A stretch of DNA of 64,000 nucleotides from Clarkia xantiana subsp. parviflora (Eukaryota; Streptophyta; Magnoliopsida; Myrtales; Onagraceae). Both the position numbers and the translations under genes were made by a program. The notes under the pieces were generated by a model. The model was not told the origin of the DNA, searched no databases, and saw nothing but the letters and a program-made list of their open reading frames with translations. Below, in pieces: positions 32,087-44,300 of the stretch; position 1 is the first letter of the stretch, and each line of letters begins with the position of its first letter. The DNA lies in contig JAPTYO010000009.1 of assembly GCA_036873135.1 (NCBI GenBank), positions 30,215,756 through 30,279,755 of the forward strand. The letters are read 5' to 3'.

Positions 32087-33404
32087 ATGAAATAATTCAT
32101 ATTCAAATAAACCTATCTAAACCTAACATGGCCTCTTTTTGTACTTATGAAATTTATATTGAACTCTTTATATTTGATTAATTTTTAAATTTTAATTCAA
32201 AAAAATGATATATGTGAATTTGTAATTCAATTTACTGTCGATTTTTCATGTCGTAAAGTGTTCGTGCTGAACTAAACTGACATGCCTTTGTGTCGGGCTG
32301 TGTTGGAGTTGATCCATCCCCCGAACACGACAAGTGTCCGGCACGAAATGATAAACACTGATCACCACCACCACTTTTCTTTTTAGAAAATATTTTTCAA
32401 GTTTCACCATCCAATACAAAAAATACTCTTCTCCCAAGTAAACTTTCCAGGTCCCCTTTGTAAAATCAGTCTTCTCCTCAGTCTCACTACTGTCCACCAC
32501 CACCACCCTTTATGAGCCAGCAGTCATTCATGCAATTTCTCAGACACAGCCTTCTGAAATCTATTGATACTGGCTGGGGACATTCCGTATTTTCCTCATC
32601 CGTGGTTTGGGAATGCTGTGAATTCTCCTCCCCTTCCACATCCCTTATTTTCCATGGTACTACACTACACCCAACCACACCAATCTTCATTACCATCCAC
32701 CAAACCTTGTGGCAACTCAGTTTTTGGTGCCTGTCTTTTGCTGTCATATTATTTATTGTACCTACTCTACTTTTCTTCTTTACTCTAAAATACCAACCTC
32801 AACAGCACCAGATATCCAAAATTCACACTTATTTGCAGTCCAGCTTCGTTTTAGAAATGTAACTTGCTTCAAGCTCAGCCATTATCACAAGCATACTTGC
32901 ACTTGTTCAGAGAAGATAAATGAAGCTCATGTGTGAGAACATACTGCCCTCTTGTCATCAACTTTTTTACCAAACGAAGCCTTAGAAATAAGAGATTCAC
33001 CACTAACATGGCTATCCAAGAAAAATACCTGATTGATACAGAAGAAGAAAACACCTCGCCATTCCTTGCACGTTTGGCCTTCAACCTATCAGAAAGCTTA
33101 GAGCAAAAGCAGAAACAAGAGAATGACAAACACCGTTGTTAAAAGGAAACAGATAAAGCTGCTGCTATTTATTATTCCAAATTGTTAAAATCAATCTTCA
33201 ACTGTTTGTTTGATGCTCTTTATAGCAAGCTACTCTTCTAATACAATTATGTATCAAATCAATGTGACAAGGACTCCTTTCACACACTTCCCCCCTCTTG
33301 ATCTTGTGTAGAAAAATTGGAATTGAATTCATCTGATGACACATCACTGGCACCATCTCTTGTAATTCATCAACCCTGTGTTGCAAGTTTTGTACGGTTA
33401 TGAA
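32087..33404. other. intergenic, with likely DEG7 3' UTR
   Basis: The stretch next to 33405 probably includes the DEG7 3' untranslated region. Around 32300-33150 there are several open frames on both strands, but none with a recognisable domain, a splice pattern or a codon bias that I trust. Confidence 0.4.
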
Positions 33405-36400
33405 TTATAATGCCTTGATGATATGGCGACACCATGTGGCGGTATTAGGGTCAAATCTCAGCTCCCAAGTGGGCCAGTAGTGTAAATCTTGTTTCAGTGT
33501 GAGTACCCGAGGCTTCCCATTTAAATGAACTGTCTTCACTCGAACAAATTCGCCATGCTCCAACTCCTGTTACATCATTATTACATTTTAAGAGTCCACA
33601 AAGTACATAGGCAATCAATCTAATGATTCATTTAATCATCAAAAAAAACGTTTGATCTATCAAAGGCTTTAGATAACGTTGGCAATCTTTCAGCCTTGTC
33701 AGCAGAATCATATTTATCTGATGATGATAAAACCTAATAGAGTTCAATCATAAGAATATATTCCAATCAAAAGCATAAAAAAGCAAGGCCACTACTCTGT
33801 AAAGCATATATTGTACCTTTGTCACACTAACAAAGGCATCCAAGTTGGGAGTTGGTTTTCCATTGACTTCAACAATCCACTGAAGAGCATAAAGCCCGTA
33901 TCTGTGCACGGGACTACCATGACACCACCTACAAAAACCAACAGAACATTACAGATAAACACCATCAGTTTTTCCACGTACGAATAATCATTGGTATGAG
34001 CAAACCTAAAATAAATGAAAGGAGAAACCAAAAAGGGAATTAAACGCAATGCCGAACAAAATCAGAAACGCATTGTGAATAGAAAACACAAACAAATCAG
34101 GTTTTTGGGTTTCAAAATGCGACCCAAGATGCAGAACGTGGCATTTTGTTTCGCATTTCGTACGTGGCCTGTAATGCGACCCGTAACACGAAAGGCGAAA
34201 CATAGAGTTTTGTTTCTTATTCGCAATTTGTTTCTAATAATTCGTTTCCGAGAACCAAAACTCAACCTGGTACAGAATCCGAAACAAGACCCAAAACAGA
34301 AAACCAAAAAGAAAAGAAATGCAGGCAATTAGAATTCAGAAACGTAACTAAAAGGATACGCAATATATTTTTTCTTTTTAAATACATACAAGAAAACAGA
34401 GTTAATTTTTTAACAATAAGAGCTGCTCCAAGGCCTCACCTAGCAACATACACTCCATGCCCTTCCTCAGGTAGGAAACCTAGAGCACGCACTGCAGGGT
34501 GAGGATCTTGAACTATACAACCACACCAGTTCATCACACGTGTTGTGCCATTGCCATCCCTAACATCTGTTCCCACAAGAAGATCGATTTCACGTCCCTG
34601 TAATATGATGGAGATTCAAGCATGAAAAAGGATTTGATACTGTAGCTCCCTTGAGTCTTGAGACTAGGGGTGAGCAAATTACCCAGTTGGAACCGGAACC
34701 GGTCATTTGGTAGGTTCCGGGTAGATGTAAATGGTTCTGGTACGGTTCTGTGATTAAATTTCAAGAACCGATATTTTCGGTTCCGGTTCTGGGATAAGTT
34801 TTCGGGTACCCAAATACCCGGAACCGGAACCGTTATATATATATAAATTAAAAAAACACTAAACATTTAACAAATTTAAAATTGGTTTGTGGAAAATGTT
34901 ATAATTATTTTTATGATTCACTTGGTATAACATAAATTTCAGTTTCAATTGGCTACCGAGAACCTGGTTCCAACTGGGTATCCAGAACCCGGTTCCAACT
35001 AGTACCTAAAATTATATTATTTAGTTTGAAAATTTGTAACTGGTTCCTTAACGGGTACCCGGAACCGATTGGCTCTTAACGGTTCTGGTACGGTTCCGGT
35101 TCCTAAATGTTCTGGTACGGTTCTGGGTAATAAAGTTAGGAACCGTTTAGTATTGGTCTGGTTCTGGGATACCCTAAAAGTACTGGATACCCGGAACCGC
35201 TCACCCCTACTTGAGACCATAATAATAATAATGTAAAGAATTAAATCTCTGATGATGAACTTGAACGAATTTTTAGTACTAGATGATATAGAATTGTTCA
35301 CCTGCCGAAAGATAGTCATGTTAAGCTTTGCGTCTTCTTCATCACAACTTTCCAAGGCTTGACAGGCATTTTCCACATCTTGGAAGCAAGTAACAGGTTC
35401 TTTACTGATTGCCAATACCATATCACCTTGCTCCAACAGATTTTCAGCTTTTGAACCCGCCAAACAACCCTTAACGCGTAAAACCTGCCTTCTGATAGGA
35501 TCTTTTTTTACAAGTGCCTGCAAATAGACAAATGATGAGTATATATATAGGTTATAAAATTACTTGCCTCCTACGGTTAACTTTAAGATTTTTTAATTGC
35601 CTCATATCTCTTTAACACAGAGTAAGAGTAACTAAATGCACAGGCCACAAACAAGAGGAAAGATACATAGATAGGCAATCTATCCATATGGATTTTGTTT
35701 TGGAGTAGTATGGAAGTACCAAACAGAAAGAAAGTTAGGAGATAGAACATACTTGAACCCATTCATCACTTAGTCCAAAGCTCCTGGCCTTTGATAGCAA
35801 TGTAGGATATAGTTCAACTTCCAAAAACCGAACAAGAGGCATTGACCGTTTGAAACCATTAATCAAAAGAGATGATCCTTTGCCACCCGATACAATTTTA
35901 TCAACGACTTGGCTAATAGTAGAAACTGGAATTCCCCTCACAAATTGATGATCCTCTGAAGAACTGCCACCATACTTTAGCTGCAACAAAAACTTGCATC
36001 AACATACACAGGTACAAAGACAAGGATGATCCGAAGCACAAGCAAACAAGGAAGATATTGTTAGCCATCTTTTTTAGTAACAATTACATGCATGTTTCTT
36101 GTAGATAACCTGACTCGCCGTGATGACCCCTTGGTTAAACGACGCTTCCTCTGCAAATCAGAGGAAGAATCCATTAACCATATTCTTCATCTTGCATGGA
36201 CTCTCAAGTTATTGGGTAATGGAGCACTATCCTCCTATAACCTCTGAATGGATGGTCAGATTGGTGGGCTATGAGTACCACTTAGGTTCTACATATCATT
36301 GGTTTAGAATGCAACGTTTCCAGTTATTTGCGTCAATTTTTAAAGGGATGAAAGTCATTCAAATGAAAAATTCAACGTTGTTAAATGCGAAAGGCGACAT

Positions 36401-39400
36401 GAGGCAACAATGCCAAATATCACCTCAAATATGAGGCTTTATTTAAAATAACTATAAAGTTTATACAAATATCATATATAATAGGGAAAATATCCTATTT
36501 AGTGTCTCAGGTTTACTCCATGTGTCAGTTTGATGTCTCAGGATTAAATTGTTAATATTTGGTGTCTCAGGTTTCAAATTTGTTACGATTTGGTTTTCCG
36601 TCCAATTTTGAGTGAACTCTGACAGATTGAGATAAAAAACAAATTTACCCCTTAACTTTTTTTCAAAGCCATCCGTCCTATTCCGGCCACCCACATCCGA
36701 TTTTGGCCACCCACCTATGATACCGGATTGACCCGATTCCGGATTCCGGCATTTTGGGGGTAATTTAGGAATTTTCAAATTTATTCGGTCATGTGACCAG
36801 CACCTGAACAGTTTCTGTTAAATTTATCCCAAAATTTGACGGAGGCACCAAATATCAACAAAGTTGAAATCTGGAACATTCGAAAGTAACAATTTAATCA
36901 TGAGACATCAAATTGACACATGGGGTAAACCTGAGACATTAAATAATTTATTTTCCCTATATTATCTTTTATATTTTTATGATCTTTATCTAATTTCTTG
37001 ATTTTAAAAACTAGTAGTTAGTGCCCCTAATAGATGAAAGAGCAAGTTTAATGACTATTTCAATCACTATTATTAACCTAAGGACCTTAATACAATTTTT
37101 AAAAGATTATAAATAAAAACCCCCAGCTTTTAACCCAGACCAGACTCTGTCACTTTCAAGCGGTAGTCACGCTTCTTCTTCTTCAACACTCTGCCTTCTT
37201 CCTCCTCCACGGAGGCTCCTACTCTGCAAATTTCAGGTAAATTTCTCCTTTACTCCATGAATCACGTCCACCTCACTCAACCTTCGAGGTGTGCGCCTCA
37301 TCACCTTTGCAAAAGACGCCATGAGGCGCTCTCAATCAAGCGCCTCCTTGAAGGTAGATGCCCCAGACAGATCTGGGACGGGATGTCCCAAATTTTTCTC
37401 AGGCGACGAGGGGCTCGCATTCGACAACACTGGAAAAATCACATTTTGACAAATAGTTACTAGTATTTTTTATTTTTTTTACTTTCCTATGTTTGAGATC
37501 TACAAAGTGTTGCTCTGTCTAATGATCTGTTAGTTTTATATTGAAATTGAGCATGTCACGCTATTAAAGTTGCAAACTGGTATCTGTAACTTGTCATAAT
37601 GTTGCAATTTGGTATCTATACTTTGCCATAATGTTGTAATATTGAATATTTTGTTATATCGTCACAATGTGGTATATCAACAATGAATACGTGTTTGACA
37701 CTTGTTTAATTTCCATCCAAAACTAACAGGTCATTAGTCGAAACAACACTTTTACAAATCTCAATTACCTGAAAGTCGAAACATCATTTTACAAATCTCA
37801 AGTACCTGAAATTCAAAAAAATTATAAGGTACTTATTTATCAACACATGATTTCTTAGGTACTTGGTAAGATATATAAACTCCACTGTGAGGTTTGTCCG
37901 ATGAGCTTGGTTTGGCCTAATGTGAAATTTAATATGGTATCAATGCCCAGTTTCGATTGGTGGTGTTGGGTTTGTGTTCCAGTTGTTGACTCCACATTTT
38001 TTAGGGTAGGGCCCGGCATGAGAGGGGGTTTTGTTTTAAAATTAGCCTCAAACCATCGGTATTTGTAACAAACTAGTGCCTTAGTTAAAGAGCTCTACGG
38101 TGCGGGGCGTGTTGAGATATATAACCTCCACCGTGAGGTTCATCCCACGCTAATGGTGTTGGTTAAGTTAGAGCACTATATAAGCAAGTGGGCTACCTCC
38201 TATCACCAATTGGTTTTAGTATAGAACCTCACTTGTATAAATGTTTGCTCTATGTTTGCCTGTTGGGCTTGACTCGACCTAATGTGAAGTTTAACATTAC
38301 CTAAAAGACATTTAACCCCTTCTAAAATGATCTTAGCACTTAATTCTTACCACCACAAAGTTTGTTTGTTGTCAAAGACAGCACCTCGTCGCCTGAGGCA
38401 AATTTGGGACATCCCACCCTAGACTTATCTGGGGCAGCTACCTTCAAGGAGGCGCTCGATTCAGAGCGCGTCATGGCGCCTTTTGTTGAGGCGATGAGGC
38501 ACATGCCTCGAAGGATAGAGCGGTGGACATGATTCATGGAGTTGAAGGAAGAAGAAGCGGAGTAACCATGGAGGAAGAAGAAGCGTGAGAATTTACTGCT
38601 TAAAAGTGACAGAGCCTGAGTTAAAAAGCTAGGGATTTACTAATAACTTTTAAAAAATTGTGTCAATGTCCCTAGATTTATAATAGTAATTGAAGTAGTC
38701 ATTAAACTTGCTCTTCCATCTATTATGAGCCCAAATTATTAGTTTTTAGCATTAAAAAAGTACAATAAAGTACTAACAATTTTATAGACTTTATAGCTAT
38801 TTTAACTAGATCGCCTTTTTCAATGAGGCTAGCGCCTCGTTGGCGTCTCAGTTTTGAGGCGATATTTGTCATTGTCGCCTTTCCCATTTGACAACATTTG
38901 TTAACGGTTTTCTGTTCTCACAGTCTCACCTCATCCCAAACACTACTTTAGATGGAGAGCTATTTTAAGAAATGAGTCCCAGGGTAGGGATCTAAGACTT
39001 GATGGCATCATACAACAGAATAGCTAGCTGGTCTCCTTACGGAATATGCAGTTGTTCCAGGAAGTGTCATGCTCAGGAGACGACTTAGCTTTTTTTTTTT
39101 TTTAAAGAAAAGAGGTCTGGCTATTTGATACAGTTTCATTGCCAAGACACAGAAATGTAATAAGGAACTACAATGAACATAAGAGAAACCTGAGCTGAAA
39201 AGCTTCCCCAAATAGCTTGAACCCTTCCTTGCTCATCAGCCAGCACTCCGGAGAAAGTACTTCCAAAATCTGGAGAACAACATTACTCATTTATCCACAA
39301 TCAATTAAAAGGATATCAGAACCAGATATATGACAGCAGTAGCCACTATACCTGTGTCAAGCTCGATAACTTCCATGTTAATTGCTCTATATCTTGGACA

Positions 39401-41305
39401 ATCCGCTGAGGCAATATTCAGAGCAGCACATGGATTAGTGACAATTGATTTCCGTGATGTTGCTTGAAGACTTCTACTTAATCCAACAAGATAGACAGAA
39501 TCCCCTCGGCGCAATGGAGGCTCTGCATCAAAATATTTAAAGTTGATATAAAAAAGTGAGAAGCAAATCTAGAAAATATATAATATAATAAATTACATAA
39601 AAAATAAAATAACCACTTCCAAAGCAGATTGTGACATTGTGTTAACAGGTGGGTCAAAATTCTGCAGGATTTTTGAAAGGCATATAGCCAGTTTCTATCT
39701 ACTAAGGCAATAACTGAAGGTTGTAGGAAGCAAATCTACAATTTCTAGAATATGAATCTAAAAGAAAACATATGTAGTCAAAGTTAAGGAGCTCTATTTG
39801 ATGCACAGAATGTGAATTACCAGGGAGAAGTTCAGCAGCACGAACAAGTGAAGCACCAGCTGTACCCAATGCAGAGGGATCATATGCAACAAGAGCAAAA
39901 TTGTGTACAGGGTGCAGAAAAACCACCTGAAATGCAAGGTTAAACTTGTTAAGAGATCATTACTGATTGGGTTCTCAGCATATATATATATATATATACT
40001 GTGCATTACCTCCCCTGGGATTTCAATTGGGAAAGCCGCAAATGACAGAGTGATGTCAGAAACAGATATAGCTACTGTATTTTTGTCCACTGCAACTAAT
40101 CCCATGTTTTTTGAATGATATACGATGACACCAGTCCCAAAGAAGTGCTGTGAATGAACACCATCTACCATACATGATGGGGGGACGTGCACCTGCAAGA
40201 TTTACATACTTAGACTGTATTCAACGACAAGATAATGTTTAATCAGACAAGTTCAGATAGAATCACCCAAGAGAACTATGCCCGATCCAGGAAGTAAATG
40301 GATAGTTCTTCTATCTAACTGACAATGTCCGAACTAGGAAGTACCTTACCTCAAACATTACAAGAGTTGGCTCTATCACGTGTTCAGCATATGAAGCATT
40401 TCCGAACATAGCAGCTCCATTTTCCACATTTCTTGTGTCCTTCAATTCTCTGTCCCCAGTATCAGCAGTAGAATCTTCATCAACACGCCTTTTCTTCTTC
40501 CCTACATCCAACAAATTTTCGCTATATAATACCCTAGAAGAATCATCACTTGTTTCCATGCTTGCAACGCCATCGAGCAACTCTTGGTTACCACCTTGAT
40601 GAAATTCTTTCAAGTTAGCTTCACCAGAAGCAGGCACTGTTTCATTTGCCGCCTGTTGTTGGCCATTACTAAGCTGTGATGGAAGTAATAGAGGCAATTG
40701 TTGAAAAGATGACTTTGCTTTCCATAGACCAGTACTGTCATCCCGAGTATATATCTGTGGAGGGGCATACCATTCATGTCGATCCACCGTGACCAAGACG
40801 GACTGCAGAACCAAATAGTAAGACATGACTCTTGTAATATGTGGCTTGACCATTTAATCCTCTGAAAAAGATCTTAATAAAAAAAAAAAATTTGCTTTCA
40901 TTTGCTTGGTATGATCTATACAAAAATGAATATAGCATGAAGTGCACTGGAAATAATAGAAGGTGGTGAGCCATAGAATGCCGAAGTTGCTAGTGTCACC
41001 CATAGAATGACGAACCCAACAAGGAAATTGTTTTTCAGGGACCTGATTAATCGGCTATTCATATATAGAAGAAATGGAATACATTATTGCTCTCATTCCT
41101 GAGTTTTTAACCAAAATAGGGTTACATGGACATCCAAATACCAATATAGGCTAGAAAAAAAGTTAATTACAAATATAGGGCTGGCCGGGTTCCCCAACCC
41201 GGCCAACTGAATTATTTTTTTTCGGAAAACTGTAAAAAAAAAATGTTGGAACTCACTTGGCCGGGTTGGGGGCAACCTGGCCAAATATGTTCTTCTTTTT
41301 TTTTC

Positions 41306-41340
<35 letters not shown>

Positions 41341-44300
41341 TTTACTAATAGAAGTTGTAAAAATTAATGGTTTTGTAATTTTATTTTCTAAAAAACCTAT
41401 TGGACATGGTGAACCCTAGAGGGCAAATTGACAGACATTTGTCGTTTACCAGTTTTCGTAAAAAAATTACAAAACTACTAATTTTATATTTTTTCGAACT
41501 CACTTGGCCGGGGGTCCCCACAACCCGGCCAAGTAGTTTTTCTTTTTTTTCTTTTTTCTTTTTTTTTGTCTCAAAATTAATTAATTGCGATGTAAAACAA
41601 TGGGTGCTGTTGATTAATTTTTGCTGTTGATGTAAAACAATGGGTGTTGTTGATTAATTTTTGCTGTTGATGTAAAACAATGGGTCCCCACCCATTGTTT
41701 TACACCGCAATTAATTAATTTTGAGACAAAAAAAAAATGAAACATTACTTGGCCGGGTTGTGGGGACCTGGCCAAGTGAGTTCGAAAAAATATAAAATTA
41801 GTAGTTTTGTAATTTTTTACGAAAACTGGTAAACGGCAAATATCTGTCAATCTGCCCTCTAGGGTTCACCATGTCCAATAGGTTTTTTAGAAAAAAAATT
41901 TACAAAACCATTAATTTTTACAACTTCTATTAAAAAAAGCAAAAAAAAAAAAAAACATATTTGGCCGGATTGGGGCAACCCGGCCAAGTGAGTTCCAAAT
42001 TTTTTTTTTACAGTTTTCCGAAAAAAAATAAAATAAAAAAATTCAGTTGGCCGGGTTCCCCCAACCCGGCAAGCCCTATATTTGTAATTGACTATTTTTC
42101 TAGCCTATATTGGTATTTGGTTGTCCATGTAACCCTATTTTTGTCAAAAACTCCTCATTCCTAGCAAAAATTGGAAACCATGTAACTAGACCCAGTTACC
42201 TTCCTACGATGGCGGTCCATATGGCTTACGTATTCCAAGGGTACACGTGCTCCTCTACGTAGTTTAGCCAAAGTTGAAATCAGATCCTGGAGAACTGAAA
42301 TTTCCTCCCCAGCAAATTTCTTAATGATAGCATGACGAGGAACACCAGCTCTAAAAAGCATGTATCTGCAAGTAATATGCAATTTCTTGTCAAAAGCATC
42401 AATCATGAAAATTTCACAAAAAAAAATCCAGCAAAGAAGACTAGGAAGTTAATCTAACTACTGCGAAGAGATATATAACATACCCTGGCTCTGCAACATA
42501 TACAACACCACAGTGGAATCTGAAATTTCTCGCCTGTGGAAACAAAATCAAATGTATGTTACTATAACTCAAGCGAACAAACTCACGGAAGAAAAACAAC
42601 AAAATCAAATGCGTGTTACTATAACTCCAGAGAACAAACTCACAGAATAAAACCAATAATTGATATGCAACAAACCTATATGATGAACCCTTATCTACAT
42701 ATGAAATTCCCTGTTGTCTAAAAGGGATCTTTATACAGGAGGTAGGACCTTACATGTAGATATGGAAAAATGAGTAAACCTCCAACGTACCTGCTGATAT
42801 GACAGAGGATGTATCACAGCACCACTTACTTCAAGGAAGTGATCAGGAGTTATTGAATGCAAATCCTGAACCTGAACCACAAAATAAATAATAAACATGT
42901 AAGATGGATATATCTTTTTAAAAGAATTCACATTTGAGATAACGCACTAGGTCTATTTGATTGACATCGATAGCAACCATGTAACAGAACCCATGTACGT
43001 TAGCATGCTAATTAAAGACCTGCAAAGATGCAATTTAAGCTGTTGAGCTTTATCTTCCCCCTTTAAGGTCATCGAGATCAGTATAGTCAATATACCTGAT
43101 TATCAGCTATGATGTTGCTTTCTGAAATAAATTATTAGCCTAACAGTGATCCAAAAATGCATATTACCAGTAGGTTCACCGTAATTGGTGTGCCACCTCT
43201 CTCAAGAAGTATGTCGACTTTGTGTTTAACACTGTCATCAAGTAAAGTCTCCATTTTCAAGAACTGAGTGATCACCTGCATAAGGAAATTAACCCCAACC
43301 CATGAAAGGCATGACCGTCTCAGATATACAGAATCATAGAGCACAAATGTGGTACTCCAACAAAGGTTACAAAGAGATGTGTTTCTTCAATAGATTAAGC
43401 ACGAGGCAGAAGTCAGTTACACTAAGGCATGGGTATATTTTACTATAGGAACATAAATCAGTAGATTCCTAAAAAAACAACAAAGAGGGTGCCAACTCAT
43501 TTATAAAAGGAGTGCTAACTAATTAATATGGATCAACAATACAGCAATAGAACAAGTTCAAACAATGAGAAGGTAGACATCCATACCAAAAGTAGAAGTA
43601 CTAATAGGAGGGGAAATCAATTCAGACGTATAACTTCGAGAGTGCTAAGATAATCACAACCGTAAATGAATATGAAAGGAACTATACTTACTTCCCCATT
43701 AATGCGGATAAGCACATCACCTGGTTCCAAATGTTTATGGGCAGGACCACCAGGCACCTGCAACCAGTCCATGTAATGGATATAAAAGTACGACATAACT
43801 GTAAAAATTGGCAAAAATAAACATTACACAAGGAGAAAATCCTTTTACTGCACACTCACCACATTCTCGACAACAAGCATTCCAGTTTCCCCAGCTGCAG
43901 ATGCATGTCTTACCATCTAACAATGAAACTATCCATTATATTCTATCAGTGAAGAAAATAGGAAAATTGAGGAGGGAATAACTATTTCAGCGTCCCGGTT
44001 GGAACTGGTGGAGAAGTCATTAAGAACAATACCTGCTCTGTCTCGCTTTGAAGGCCAAGTCGACGCGTTTCATCAAACCCTTTATGTAGGAAGGTAGCCT
44101 GCGGAATTGACAGTGAAACGTAATGGACTCAAATTATCTCATCGCAATTCGCAAATAATTAATAAGATCATACAACAAGGGCAGTAAGTGGCTTGTAAAA
44201 CAATACCATTAGCTATGCAACTTGAGAGAAGATTTCTGTTAATTTACTCAACCAAGATATTCAACAAACTGGAGTGGTGCCTGGTGGTGGTGGGGTGGGG

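Noticed and set aside
32512..32862. Possible small membrane protein (hydrophobic plus-strand frame)
   Set aside because: Hydrophobicity comes from T-rich sequence, overlapping frames on both strands are equally long, and there is no splice or family support.
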